From: CAWJMD01 sp963700925 | GTDB taxonomy: Bacteria; Actinomycetota; Actinomycetes; Actinomycetales; CAWJMD01 | NCBI GenBank assembly: GCA_963700925.1 | Contig: OY969553.1 | Span: 3,348,001-3,412,000, forward strand | Length of the DNA: 64,000 bases | Reading direction: 5' to 3' | Shown: positions 47,928-56,383 of the stretch, piece after piece | Numbering within the stretch: the first letter of the stretch is position 1 | How the letters are laid out: each line of letters starts with the position of its first letter | Translations under genes and position numbers: made by a program | The notes under the pieces: model-generated | Told to the model about the DNA's origin: nothing | The model's input: only the letters and a program-made list of their open reading frames with translations | Databases searched by the model: none

Positions 47928-48323
47928 ATGGATCGGGAGACCGCTCAGGACTGGCTCGACCGGTACGTCGGTGCGTGGATGTCCTACCGTCCCGAGGACG
48001 TCTCAGCGCTGTTCAGCGACGACGTCGCGTACCGCTACCACCCGTATGACGAGCCGATCGTCGGCCGGGACGCGGTCGTCGCGTCCTGGCTCGGAGACAG
48101 TGCTTCGGATGACGCCTCCACGCGCGATGCAGCGGGCACCTACGAGGCCGAGTACTCGCCCGTCGCGGTCGACGGTGACACCGTGGTCGCCACCGGCACA
48201 TCGAGCTACCGCGACATCCCTGGCGGGCCGGTCGTCCGTACCTACGCGAACTGCTTCGTCATCCGCTTCGACGGCGACGGGCGCTGCCGCGAGTTCACCG
48301 AGTACTTCGTTCGTCACCCGTGA
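47928..48323 (+). CDS. SnoaL/NTF2-like fold protein
   Basis: A 131-residue single-domain protein with the nuclear transport factor 2-like cone fold: W-L-D-R-Y-V-G-A-W near the start, D-D-V-A-Y-R-Y-H-P-Y, and the final strands C-F-V-I-R-F-D-G-D-G-R-C-R-E-F-T-E-Y-F. Members serve as ketosteroid-isomerase-like enzymes or ligand-binding proteins; nothing identifies the ligand here. It stands alone between a secreted protein gene and a convergent M1 peptidase gene. Confidence 0.8.
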   Translation: MDRETAQDWLDRYVGAWMSYRPEDVSALFSDDVAYRYHPYDEPIVGRDAVVASWLGDSASDDASTRDAAGTYEAEYSPVAVDGDTVVATGTSSYRDIPGGPVVRTYANCFVIRFDGDGRCREFTEYFVRHP

Positions 48324-48339
48324 AGCACGGCGTCCAGGG

Positions 48340-49812
48340 CTAGGGGACCGCGGGCTTGCTAGGCGTCCGTAGCCACGCATCGAAGAGCGGGGTCAGCTCT
48401 TCGCCGGAGGCCCTCTCGTAGACGGCCTCGAAGTCCTCGGTGGTGCCGGTGCGGTCGTCGTACTTCTGCAGCCATGCCTGCGCGCCGGCGAAGAAGGCGT
48501 CGTCGCCGACGGCCAGGCGGAGTGCGTGCAGGGTTGCGGCGCCACGGTCGTACACCGGTCCCTGGAAGAGGCCGAGGGGCTGCGGGTCGGCGATGACCAG
48601 CTCCCAGAAGTCCGAGTCAGCCGGTTCTGCCATCACGGCCTCGAACTGTGCCTGGGCTGTGGTGCCGCCCGTGTGTTCCGCCCACATCCACTCCGCGTAC
48701 GTCGCCCACCCTTCGTTGAGCCAGAGGTCTCGCCATCGCTGCGGACTGACCGCGTCACCGAACCACATGTGTGCCAGCTCGTGGGCGACCGTGGACTCGC
48801 CGGCCCGCGACGAGTACACCGGGCGGGTCTGGGTCTCCAGGGCGTAACCCACGCTGTCGTTGTCGACGATGGACCCGAAGGAGTTGAACGGGTAGGGCGT
48901 GAACAGGTCCTCGTAGAAGGCGATCATGTCGGCTTGCTTGCTCAGGCTGGCGTCGGTCGTGGCCAGGTTCGACGGCGTCAGCTTGCGATCGACGGCGTCG
49001 ATGATGGGCAGGCCACCGTCCGTCTCGGAGGTGCGCAGGTCGAAGTCGCCCACCGACGCTGTCGTCAGGTAGCTCGCCTGCTGGTCCGGAGCCTTCCAGC
49101 GCCATGTCGTCCAACCGTGCTTCGTGACCGGCGGGCCGGCCGGCAGGCCGTTGGCGACGGCCGTCTTTCCTTGCGGCACAGTGATTTCGAAGCCGTACGT
49201 CGCCTTGTCGGTCGGGTGGTCACTGACCGGGTACCACGTCATCGACCCCTCGGGCTCGCCGACGACCATCGCGCCGTCCTGCGTCGTGACCCAGCCGTAG
49301 AGGGCGTCCTCGATGTCGGTGGGTCGCGTGGTCTGGCCGCCGTACGCGACGACGACCCGGTAGTGCCGCCCCGCGCGAAGCTTCGGCCGCGGCTGGATCG
49401 TCAGCTCCCACTTGCGCGCCGCATCGTCCTGCACCTGCCAGTAGGCGGCCCTCTTGCCGTTGACGGTGACCGCCCGCACGTCCATGCCCCGCAGGTCGAG
49501 GTTGAAGCGGTTGAGATCCTTCTTGGCCACCAGGTCGATGGTGGCGACGCCACGGAACTGGCCCACGAGGGACCCTGTCGGCGTGGGCGGATCGGTGACA
49601 GGCGGTGGCGTGTACGTGATGTCGAGGTCGTAGTGCCGAACGTCGTAGCCGCCGTTGCCGGCGAACGGGAAGTAGGGGTCACCCGCACCCGGTGCGCCGT
49701 TGACGTACCTCGGCGAGTCGTGCGCGGTGGCCGCCCCGAGCGGGGCGAGTGCCGTGATGCCCACGACGAGTGCTGACCCGGCGGCCATGCGAGTTCGAGC
49801 TGGACGCTTCAC
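48340..49812 (-). CDS. Secreted M1 family zinc metallopeptidase
   Basis: A 490-residue exported aminopeptidase-like protein. A signal peptide ends at A-T-A-H (about residues 28-31). The zinc site is H-E-L-A-H at 344-348 with the third ligand Glu at 367 (W-L-N-E-G-W-A-T-Y), the classic HExxH-x18-E. The exopeptidase loop reads E-P-E-G-S-M-T-W instead of G-A-M-E-N, so substrate handling may differ from aminopeptidase N. It is shorter than full M1 enzymes and lacks the long C-terminal helical domain. The GTG at 49812 has AGGAGGT upstream; a much longer frame exists but is antisense to other genes. Confidence 0.87.
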   Translation of the reverse strand: MKRPARTRMAAGSALVVGITALAPLGAATAHDSPRYVNGAPGAGDPYFPFAGNGGYDVRHYDLDITYTPPPVTDPPTPTGSLVGQFRGVATIDLVAKKDLNRFNLDLRGMDVRAVTVNGKRAAYWQVQDDAARKWELTIQPRPKLRAGRHYRVVVAYGGQTTRPTDIEDALYGWVTTQDGAMVVGEPEGSMTWYPVSDHPTDKATYGFEITVPQGKTAVANGLPAGPPVTKHGWTTWRWKAPDQQASYLTTASVGDFDLRTSETDGGLPIIDAVDRKLTPSNLATTDASLSKQADMIAFYEDLFTPYPFNSFGSIVDNDSVGYALETQTRPVYSSRAGESTVAHELAHMWFGDAVSPQRWRDLWLNEGWATYAEWMWAEHTGGTTAQAQFEAVMAEPADSDFWELVIADPQPLGLFQGPVYDRGAATLHALRLAVGDDAFFAGAQAWLQKYDDRTGTTEDFEAVYERASGEELTPLFDAWLRTPSKPAVP

Positions 49813-50025
49813 AACGCACCTCCTGGATCTGACTCTGCGGGTCAGCGGCTTTCGCCGCGTCATTGCGGCGCGCGGGGCCATCCTTGCGCGTCTCGCGGTC
49901 GACCGCGACGGATGGAGTGCCATCCGACCCGTCCGTGGCACGGTTGGTGTCGGTTCGTCCCCTTGGCGGTAGCGGTGTGGACGACGATCCTGATGTGCAT
50001 GAGCTTCTCGGAGGCCCCGCCCACG

Positions 50026-50484
50026 ATGGAACTCGTCGAGATCACCGCCGAGAACCGGGACGCAGTGGTGGCACTCGCCGTCGCCCCCGAGCAGGTGCAG
50101 TTCGTCGGGTCGGTGCGAGGTGCGATGGAAGAGGCCGCCGGATACCCGCAGGCCAACCCTTGGTACCGGGCGCTGTACGTGGAGGGCGAGCCAGTCGGGT
50201 TCGTGATGATCAGCTGGAACGTGGAGCCCCAACCCCCTGAGATCAACGGTCCGTGGTTCCTCTGGAAGCTGATCATCGACGAGAAGGTCCAGCGTCGCGG
50301 CTACGGCCAGGCGGCGGTGCGCAAGATCGCCGACATGGTGCGGGCCGAAGGCGCGACGGAACTGCTGACGAGCTACGTGCCCAAGCCGGGCGGGCCGGCG
50401 GGGTTCTACCAGCGGCTCGGGTTCGTGCCGACCGGCCAGCTCGACCCCGAGGGTGAGGTCATCCTCCGTCTCGAGCTCCGCTGA
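50026..50484 (+). CDS. GNAT family N-acetyltransferase
   Basis: A 152-residue acetyltransferase. It begins M-E-L-V-E-I-T-A-E-N-R. The acetyl-CoA binding segment is K-L-I-I-D-E-K-V-Q-R-R-G-Y-G-Q-A-A (about 86-102), and F-Y-Q-R-L-G-F follows near 128-134. This spermine/spermidine-type GNAT layout acetylates amines or small molecules; the substrate is unknown. The ATG at 50026 is preceded by GGAGG at somewhat long spacing; an in-frame ATG at 49999 is the alternative. It is divergent from the M1 peptidase. Confidence 0.82.
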   Translation: MELVEITAENRDAVVALAVAPEQVQFVGSVRGAMEEAAGYPQANPWYRALYVEGEPVGFVMISWNVEPQPPEINGPWFLWKLIIDEKVQRRGYGQAAVRKIADMVRAEGATELLTSYVPKPGGPAGFYQRLGFVPTGQLDPEGEVILRLELR

Positions 50485-50530
50485 CGCCCTACGAGCGCCT
50501 CTGCCCGCAGCAACCAGTGCGGGGCGGGCG

Positions 50531-51469
50531 TCACGCGGCGCCGTCCCACCAGTCGAGCACCCTGAGCGCGCGGAGCGTGTTCCAGCGGCTCGGCGTCCCC
50601 GTCCCGCCCTCGAGGTCGAAGTGGACGCGACCCGTGGGGATGCGGTCAAGCAGCCACCGGCCGTCGGGCTGCTGCTTCGTTCGGACGACCTCAACGGCTT
50701 CGGCCATCCGGGGATCCGGGGCCGCGCCAGACCCGCGGAAGTAGTCGAGAGCCCGCAGCACGTCGTACTGCCAGTAGTAGGGGAACGCGAACTCGACGTA
50801 CGTGGGGTCGGCGACCTCGCCGGTGCTCTTGCGGCGGAACAGGCCGCGCTCGAGCAGGTACTCCTCCCCGCTTCGTCGCGCCGCACGCACGTCCTCGGAC
50901 CCGCCGGTCGCTCGCTCGAGCTCGAGCAGCCCGTCGAGCACGTTGATCGTGGTGTCGAAGGACGAACGCACGGAACCGTTCTCGACCTCGCAGTTCCAGC
51001 CACCGTCGTCCAGCCGCTCGCCGAGGACCCTCTCGACGATTCCCGCCACGTCGACGCCGAAGTACGCCCCAGTCTCGATCGTGCGGCCGTTGATGCACGG
51101 CTCGACCTCGCCGTCGAAGTAGCGCTGCCCGTCGTGCTCCCAGCGCCCGTTCTCTGCGACGAGCGCGATCGCCCGGCGCGCGGACTCCGAGGCCGGGTCG
51201 AGCCCGAGGAGCTGAAGCGTCTGCAGCGTGTGCATCGTGGCCGTCCAGGGCTGACCCGGCTCACCGCCGGCGTAGCCCGCCGGAAAGCAGGCGCCCCCGT
51301 CCCAGAGCCCGTCGGGATCTTCGAGCGTGAGGAGGCGCGTGCCCCAACCCTCGTGCTCGACCCGCGCCCGCTCGGCCGCCACGTCGTCGGGGGACTCCTT
51401 CTCGACATCGCGTAGCACCTGCCAGCGGATGGCGGGGTCGCCGTCGAGCAGCCAGTCGGTCACGTCCAT
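50531..51469 (-). CDS. Terpenoid cyclase/prenyltransferase-fold (alpha/alpha toroid) protein
   Basis: A 312-residue protein built of repeated helical hairpins like squalene cyclases and prenyltransferase beta subunits. D-G-L-W-D-G-G, D-D-G-G-W-N-C-E and D-G-R-W-L resemble QW motifs. T-A-T-M-H-T-L-Q-T-L-Q-L-L-G and W-N-T-L-R-A-L-R-V-L-D-W are inner helices. The catalytic D-x-D-D of squalene-hopene cyclases is not seen, so a binding or non-cyclase role is likely. It begins M-D-V-T-D-W-L-L-D-G-D-P-A-I-R-W-Q, typical of an uncharacterised actinobacterial family. Divergent from the Tad operon. Confidence 0.72.
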   Translation of the reverse strand: MDVTDWLLDGDPAIRWQVLRDVEKESPDDVAAERARVEHEGWGTRLLTLEDPDGLWDGGACFPAGYAGGEPGQPWTATMHTLQTLQLLGLDPASESARRAIALVAENGRWEHDGQRYFDGEVEPCINGRTIETGAYFGVDVAGIVERVLGERLDDGGWNCEVENGSVRSSFDTTINVLDGLLELERATGGSEDVRAARRSGEEYLLERGLFRRKSTGEVADPTYVEFAFPYYWQYDVLRALDYFRGSGAAPDPRMAEAVEVVRTKQQPDGRWLLDRIPTGRVHFDLEGGTGTPSRWNTLRALRVLDWWDGAA

Positions 51470-51590
51470 CGCCGCAGGCTAGTAGCGACCTCCGACAGCC
51501 CCCATCTGTGGACGCTCGGTCGGAAGGAGCCTGGCCACCGTCTATCGTGTGCGGCGGAATGTCCTGGTCAGGACTCATTTGGGGGAACAC

Positions 51591-52823
51591 GTGGACGCGG
51601 TGGGGATCGTCGAGGACGAGGTCCGCGAGCTGATCCGCCGTCGCGGTGTCGACCCGACCCGTGACCCCGGTGGCATCCGGCGCCTCGTCGAGGACGCCGT
51701 CGCCGACTACGACGACCGCTCGCTGTCCGGTGGCCTGCCGCCCCTGACGGATGCCCGCCACACGGTCAAGTCGGTCCTGGACTCGGTGGCAGGCCTCGGC
51801 CCGCTGCAGCCGTACCTCGACGACCCTGACGTCGAGGAGATCTGGATCAACGAGCCGGGCAAGGTGTTCATCGCGCGGCACGGGGTCCACGAGCTCACGA
51901 CCACGATCCTCACTGCTGACCAGGTGCGCGACCTGGTCGAGCGGATGCTCAAGTCGTCCGGCCGCCGGGTGGATCTGTCGAGTCCGTTCGTCGACGCGAT
52001 GCTCTCGGACGGGAGCCGCCTGCACGTCGTGATCCCCGACATCACGCGGAAGCACTGGGCCGTCAACATCCGCAAGTTCGTCGTGCGCGCCGACCGGCTC
52101 GACGACCTGGTGGGGCTCGGCACGCTGACCGGCCAGGCCGCAGCGTTCCTCGACGCGACGGTCCAGGCGGGCCTCAACGTGCTCGTGTCGGGCGGTACCC
52201 AGGCGGGCAAGACGACGCTGCTCAACTGCCTGGCCGCCTCGATCCCTCCGCTCGAGCGAGTGGTCACGTGCGAGGAGGTCTTCGAGCTGAAGATCCCGCT
52301 GCGCGACTGCATCGGCCTGCAGTGCCGGCAGCCGAGTCTCGAGGGAACGGGTGAGATCCCTCTGCGGCGGCTGGTCAAGGAGGCGCTGCGGATGCGGCCC
52401 AGCCGGCTCATCGTCGGAGAGGTCCGTCAGGCGGAGAGTCTCGACCTGCTGATCGCCCTGAACTCGGGCCTGCCTGGCATGGCGAGCATCCACGCGAACA
52501 GCGCGCGCGAGGCGATCACCAAGATGTGCACGTTGCCGCTGCTGGCGGGCGAGAACGTCGGCGCCAGGTTCGTGGTGCCCACCGTGGCGGGGAGCATCGA
52601 CATCGTGGTGCACCTCGCCCTCGACGGCGACGGCAGGCGTCGTGTACGCGAGATCGTCGCGGTACCAGGGCGAGTCGAGCAGGACGTCGTCGAAACCGCG
52701 GACGTCTTCACCACGCGCGGCGGGCGCCTCGTGCGGGCGGACGGGTTCCCGCCTCACCCCGAGCGCTTCGAGCGCGTCGGCATCGACCTGACGTCGCTGC
52801 TGCGGCAGGAGATCGGGTGGTGA
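51591..52823 (+). CDS. cpaF: Tad/Flp pilus secretion ATPase (CpaF/TadA type)
   Basis: A 410-residue type II/IV secretion ATPase. The N-terminal domain has D-P-D-V-E-E-I-W-I-N. The core has Walker A G-G-T-Q-A-G-K-T-T (Lys 207), a Walker B-like region with R-L-I-V-G-E-V-R, and a His-containing motif in G-M-A-S-I-H-A-N-S. It powers assembly of Flp-type pili with the downstream TadB/TadC membrane proteins. Start chosen as the GTG at 51591, with GGGGGA upstream; a GTG at 51549 is in frame too. It is the first gene of a compact seven-gene operon. No CpaE/TadZ or prepilin peptidase is in the window. Confidence 0.9.
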   Translation: MDAVGIVEDEVRELIRRRGVDPTRDPGGIRRLVEDAVADYDDRSLSGGLPPLTDARHTVKSVLDSVAGLGPLQPYLDDPDVEEIWINEPGKVFIARHGVHELTTTILTADQVRDLVERMLKSSGRRVDLSSPFVDAMLSDGSRLHVVIPDITRKHWAVNIRKFVVRADRLDDLVGLGTLTGQAAAFLDATVQAGLNVLVSGGTQAGKTTLLNCLAASIPPLERVVTCEEVFELKIPLRDCIGLQCRQPSLEGTGEIPLRRLVKEALRMRPSRLIVGEVRQAESLDLLIALNSGLPGMASIHANSAREAITKMCTLPLLAGENVGARFVVPTVAGSIDIVVHLALDGDGRRRVREIVAVPGRVEQDVVETADVFTTRGGRLVRADGFPPHPERFERVGIDLTSLLRQEIGW

Positions 52824-52830
52824 CCGCACC

Positions 52831-53697
52831 GTGGGGGTGATCGCCGGCTTGGTACTCGGAGCCGGCCTGTTCTGCATCTGGTGGTCGTTCTGGACGCCTG
52901 CGGAGCAGGTGGTCGACGGGCCACGCTCCCCGACTCTCTCCGATCGGCTCACGGACGAGCTTCTCCAGGCGGGCATGGTCTCGGTCGGGCCCCGAGCGCT
53001 GCTGACGGCGTGCGCGGTCAGCGCCCTGCTGTCCGGTCTGTTCGTGCTGGCTGTGTCGTCGGCACCGCCGATCGCGGTCTGCTTCGCGGTCATCGGCGGC
53101 TGGGCCCCGTTCTCGCTGGTGCGGGTCCGCGCCCGTCAGCGCCGCAGCATGGTCCGTGACCTGTGGCCAGAGGCAGTCGACCACCTCACGTCCGGCATCA
53201 GGGCTGGCCTGTCGCTGCCCGAGGCACTGACGCAGCTCGGTGAGCGAGGGCCGAAGGAGCTGCGTCCCGCCTTCGTCGCCTTCGGCGAGGACTACCGCGC
53301 GACAGGCCGTTTCATCGACTGCCTGGAGCGTCTCAAGACCCGGCTGGCCGACCCGGTGGCCGACCGCATCGTCGAGGCGCTGCGTCTCACGCGCGAGGTC
53401 GGCGGCAGCGACCTCGGCCGGCTGCTGCGCACCCTGTCGTCGTTCCTGCGCGACGACGCACGCACTCGGGCAGAGCTCGAGGCCCGGCAGAGCTGGACCG
53501 TGAACGCGGCCCGCCTCGCGGTCGCGGCTCCGTGGGTCGTCCTGGCACTGCTCTCGACACGGCCTGAAGCGGTGACGGCCTACAACCGTCCGGCCGGGAT
53601 CGTGGTGCTGGCCGGCGGAGCTCTGGCCTCGGTGGTCGCCTACCGGGTGATGGTGCGGATCGGGCGGCTGCCGGAGGAGAGCCGGGTGCTGCGATGA
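52831..53697 (+). CDS. tadB: Tad pilus membrane protein TadB
   Basis: A 288-residue platform protein of the type II secretion F (GspF/TadB) family. The N-terminal spans are followed by a cytoplasmic domain (H-L-T-S-G-I-R-A-G-L-S-L-P-E-A-L near 120-135, R-E-V-G-G-S-D-L-G-R-L-L-R near 188-200) and a C-terminal membrane pair. It anchors the CpaF ATPase in the membrane. It starts seven bases after cpaF and overlaps tadC by ATGA. The GTG at 52831 is the first available start after cpaF; a second GTG lies two codons on. Confidence 0.85.
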   Translation: MGVIAGLVLGAGLFCIWWSFWTPAEQVVDGPRSPTLSDRLTDELLQAGMVSVGPRALLTACAVSALLSGLFVLAVSSAPPIAVCFAVIGGWAPFSLVRVRARQRRSMVRDLWPEAVDHLTSGIRAGLSLPEALTQLGERGPKELRPAFVAFGEDYRATGRFIDCLERLKTRLADPVADRIVEALRLTREVGGSDLGRLLRTLSSFLRDDARTRAELEARQSWTVNAARLAVAAPWVVLALLSTRPEAVTAYNRPAGIVVLAGGALASVVAYRVMVRIGRLPEESRVLR

Positions 53698-54638
53698 CCG
53701 GGGGTTTCCTCGTGTGGGCGGGTGCTGGCGCTGGGCTCGTCGCCGGGTTGGGCATGTGGCTCGTCTTCGTTCGTCTCCCGGTGATGCGGAGACCGCGTCT
53801 CGACCAGAGGCTGGCGCCGTACGTCCGCGACGTCGCCCGTCCGTCGTCACTGCTGCGCGAGACCGCGGTGGCCACGCCCTTCGTCGCCATCGAGCGGATG
53901 CTCGGGCCGGTGATGTTCGACGCGGTCCGGTGGGTGGAGCGGCTCTCGGGTGGACCGGGCACGGTTCGCCGCCGGCTGGAGCAGCTGGGACGGTCGATGA
54001 CCGTCGAGCAGTTCCGCGCGCAGCAAGTCGTCTGGGGTGTGCTCGGCCTGTGCGCCGGTCTGGTCGGCGCCCTGGGGATCGCTGCACGCCAGGGACTGTC
54101 AGTCGTTCCGATGCTGGCGATGGTCGTGGTCGGGGGCCTCGGTGGGGTGCTCGGCCGCGACCGCATGCTGAGCCGGGCGGTCCGATCCCGCGAGGAGCGG
54201 ATCCTGACCGAGTTCCCCACCGTCGCAGAGCTTCTGGCGCTGTCGGTGAGCGCGGGCGAGGGCGCGATCGGCGCGCTCGAGCGGGTGGCGCGCACGACGT
54301 CCGGTGAGCTGTCGATGGAGCTGCGCCGCACCATGGCCGACGCCCGCGCCGGCGCCAGCCTGGTCGAGGCCCTCGAGGGCATGGCCGCCCGAACGAGCCT
54401 GCCCATCCTGGCGCGGTTCGTCGACGGCGTCGCGGTAGCCCTGGAGCGCGGCACCCCGCTGGCCGAGGTGCTGAGAGCCCAGGCGCAGGACGTCCGCGAG
54501 GCGGGCAGGCGGCAGCTGATGGAGACCGGAGGCAAGAAGGAGATCGGGATGATGGTGCCCGTCGTCTTCCTGGTTCTCCCGGTCACCGTGATCTTCGCCG
54601 TGTACCCCGGGTTCGCCGTTCTGAGCCTGGACCTGTGA
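53694..54638 (+). CDS. tadC: Tad pilus membrane protein TadC
   Basis: A 314-residue second platform protein of the GspF/TadC type. An N-terminal span is followed by a central pair (about 122-155), then the conserved E-L-L-A-L-S-V-S-A-G-E-G-A-I-G-A-L segment and a final membrane pair with P-V-V-F-L-V-L-P-V-T-V-I-F-A-V-Y-P-G. It is expected to pair with TadB around the ATPase. ATGA overlap with tadB; the stop overlaps a possible GTG start of the next small gene. Gene order matches actinobacterial tad loci such as Rv3659c-Rv3654c. Confidence 0.85.
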   Translation: MTGGFLVWAGAGAGLVAGLGMWLVFVRLPVMRRPRLDQRLAPYVRDVARPSSLLRETAVATPFVAIERMLGPVMFDAVRWVERLSGGPGTVRRRLEQLGRSMTVEQFRAQQVVWGVLGLCAGLVGALGIAARQGLSVVPMLAMVVVGGLGGVLGRDRMLSRAVRSREERILTEFPTVAELLALSVSAGEGAIGALERVARTTSGELSMELRRTMADARAGASLVEALEGMAARTSLPILARFVDGVAVALERGTPLAEVLRAQAQDVREAGRRQLMETGGKKEIGMMVPVVFLVLPVTVIFAVYPGFAVLSLDL

Positions 54639-54691
54639 CTGAGGACGACCCATGTCACCCCAGCGGTGACCAGAGAGAGGATGTGGACGGG

Positions 54692-54883
54692 ATGAGTGCG
54701 GTGCGGGCGGTGCGACGCCGTTGGGCGCAGGCCATGGCCGCCGGGGAGGACCGCGGTGACGTGCCGGGCTGGGTGATGGTGACCCTGATGACGGCAGGAC
54801 TCGTGCTGGGTCTGTGGGCGGTCGCCGGCAACCAGCTCGAGAGCGTGTTCAGCGAGGCCATGACGCGCATTCTGAACTTCTGA
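54692..54883 (+). CDS. Small Flp-pilin-like membrane protein
   Basis: A 63-residue protein with a basic/amphipathic N-terminus, then G-D-V-P-G-W-V-M-V-T-L-M-T-A-G-L-V and a hydrophobic helix, ending R-I-L-N-F. By size, position and single hydrophobic helix it is the major pilin candidate of the Tad locus. However, the usual Flp processing motif with Glu at +5 is not evident, so processing is unclear. The ATG at 54692 follows GAGAGAGG; alternatively translation starts at the GTG at 54635, overlapping tadC, giving 82 residues. Confidence 0.7.
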   Translation: MSAVRAVRRRWAQAMAAGEDRGDVPGWVMVTLMTAGLVLGLWAVAGNQLESVFSEAMTRILNF

Positions 54884-54890
54884 CACGTCT

Positions 54891-55271
54891 GTGCGAGCGA
54901 ACCGACGTCGCGACGAGGGCTCTGCCGTCGTCGACTTCGTCGCCGTCTCGGCCCTGGTCACCCTGGTGTTCCTCGGCGTCGTCCAGCTCGCCCTCGTCCT
55001 GCACGTCCGCAACACGCTCGTCGACTGCGCATCGGAGGGCGCCCGCTACGGCGGCCTGGCCGATCGGACTCCGGCCGAGGGTGCAGCACGCACTCGCCAG
55101 CTGATCGAGATGTCGCTCTCCTCGGGGTACGCCGACGACGTCTCCGCGACGACACGCATGGTCGACGGAGTCACGATGGTCGAGGTGCACGTCGAGTCGC
55201 CTCTGCCGGTGGTCGGGCTCTTCGGGCCGGGACGGGCCGTCAGCGTGACCGGCCACGGGCTCCAGGAGTGA
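54891..55271 (+). CDS. tadE: TadE-like pseudopilin, first copy
   Basis: A 126-residue minor-pilin-like protein: short basic N-terminus, then D-E-G-S-A-V-V-D-F-V-A-V-S-A-L, the TadE consensus with the prepilin-peptidase-like G-S-A boundary, and one hydrophobic helix. N-T-L-V-D-C-A-S-E-G-A-R-Y-G-G follows. The rest is a small exported beta domain. Start is the GTG at 54891, eight bases after the pilin-like gene. Its stop overlaps the GTG start of the second copy, so the two tadE genes are coupled. Confidence 0.83.
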   Translation: MRANRRRDEGSAVVDFVAVSALVTLVFLGVVQLALVLHVRNTLVDCASEGARYGGLADRTPAEGAARTRQLIEMSLSSGYADDVSATTRMVDGVTMVEVHVESPLPVVGLFGPGRAVSVTGHGLQE

Positions 55272-55765
55272 CGAGGGTGACCAGGGTGATGCTCGTGCTG
55301 CGCGAGCGCGTTGCTCGCGAGGGCCGCACGGCCGAAGAGGGTTCTGCTGTAGTCGAGTTCGTCACTCTCGGTGTTCTGCTGCTGATCCCGGTGATCTACT
55401 TCGTGCTCGCGATGGGGCAGATCCAGGCCGCTGCGTTCGCCGTCGAGTCAGCGTCACGTGAAGGCGCCAGGGTCCTGACCGCCGCCGATGACGAGGAGGA
55501 GGGCGCCGCGCGCATGGCCACCGTCGTCGACCTCGCGCTCGCCGACCAGGGCTTCGAGCCGCCGGATGATCCGCCTCCGACTGTTTCGGTCACCTGCGAG
55601 GCGGAGCCGTGCTTGACGCCCGAAGCCGCCGTGACGGTTCTCGTCGAGGTCGAGGTCGTCCTGCCAGGAGTGCCTGCCTTCGTCGACGGGCTGATCCCGA
55701 CGCGCGTGCCAGTGAGCGCCCACGCCGTGGCCGTGGTGGACCGCTACTCGGACGTCGCGCCGTGA
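55268..55765 (+). CDS. tadE: TadE-like pseudopilin, second copy
   Basis: A 165-residue paralogue of the preceding protein. E-E-G-S-A-V-V-E-F-V-T-L-G-V-L-L-L-I-P marks the processing boundary and helix, here with the canonical Glu at +5-like position. V-E-S-A-S-R-E-G-A-R-V-L follows, then an acidic loop and a Cys pair (V-T-C-E-A-E-P-C-L). Begins GTGA over the previous stop. Its last codons lie in a 15-base tandem repeat that also supplies the starts of the next gene. Confidence 0.85.
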   Translation: MTRVTRVMLVLRERVAREGRTAEEGSAVVEFVTLGVLLLIPVIYFVLAMGQIQAAAFAVESASREGARVLTAADDEEEGAARMATVVDLALADQGFEPPDDPPPTVSVTCEAEPCLTPEAAVTVLVEVEVVLPGVPAFVDGLIPTRVPVSAHAVAVVDRYSDVAP

Positions 55766-55810
55766 GACGTCGCGCCATGAGACACCGCGCCATGAGACAC
55801 TGCGCCATGA
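55751..55810 (+). repeat. 15-bp tandem repeat carrying four in-frame start codons
   Basis: Four head-to-tail 15-bp units (55751-55765, 55766-55780, 55781-55795, 55796-55810) of the form GACnnCGCGCCRTGA. The first holds GTG-A over the tadE stop codon; the other three hold ATG-A. As the unit is five codons, all four starts (55762, 55777, 55792, 55807) are in the same frame and lead into the tadG-like gene. Confidence 0.9.
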
Positions 55811-56280
55811 GAGCCGCACTGCGGGAACGGCTCTGGGGCCGCTCGGACGACGGGCAGATCATGCTGCTGATCATCTTCTACTCCGTGATCGCGCTCGCGC
55901 TGGCCACCGTGGTCGTGAGTGCGTCGGCCGTTCACCTGGAGCGCAAGCGCCTGCTGGAGGTCGCCGACGGGGCGGCGTTGAACGCGGCTGACGAGGTCGA
56001 CGCGGGCGGGTACTTCAGGGACGGCGTGGAGCCTGGCTCCGTGCCGCTCTCGGACAGCTCGGTGCGGTCCAGCGTCGACACCTACCTCGACGACCGCGAC
56101 GCCTACTCCGACCTGACCGCTCTGGCGGTCGGGTCCGAGACCGGCACGAGCGACGGGCGAACGGCCGAGGTGACCCTGTACTCGACCGTCACGCCGCCGC
56201 TCATCGGCTGGGCCATCGAGGCCTTCTCCGGTGGCATCACGCTTCACGCGTCGTCGAGCGCGCGCGTCGACGCCGGCTGA
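55762..56280 (+). CDS. TadG-like pilus assembly protein (Rv3654c-type)
   Basis: A 172-residue protein, last of the Tad operon. After a repeated R-H-R-A-M / R-H-C-A-M N-terminus comes D-D-G-Q-I-M-L-L-I-I-F-Y-S-V-I-A-L-A, the TadG/TadE-type helix, then L-E-R-K-R-L-L-E-V-A-D-G-A-A-L-N-A-A-D, the usual signature. A beta-rich exported domain completes it. It may start at the GTG at 55762 or at any of three ATGs in the tandem repeat. Minor pilins of this type tune pilus assembly or adhesion. Confidence 0.82.
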   Translation: MRRRAMRHRAMRHCAMRAALRERLWGRSDDGQIMLLIIFYSVIALALATVVVSASAVHLERKRLLEVADGAALNAADEVDAGGYFRDGVEPGSVPLSDSSVRSSVDTYLDDRDAYSDLTALAVGSETGTSDGRTAEVTLYSTVTPPLIGWAIEAFSGGITLHASSSARVDAG

Positions 56281-56383
56281 CCAGCGGCACTGCCATCAGG
56301 TCCGCCGTTCGGCGGATACCCCTCCGCGGTCGCCCGGCCTATCCTGAATGGCTCGCGAAAACCCCCTGCTACCAGGAGCATTC

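Noticed and set aside
49813..51408. N-terminal half of a 1,022-codon ORF upstream of the M1 peptidase
   Set aside because: Arg/Ser-rich shadow of the acetyltransferase and toroid genes; a signal peptide and AGGAGGT mark the start at 49812.
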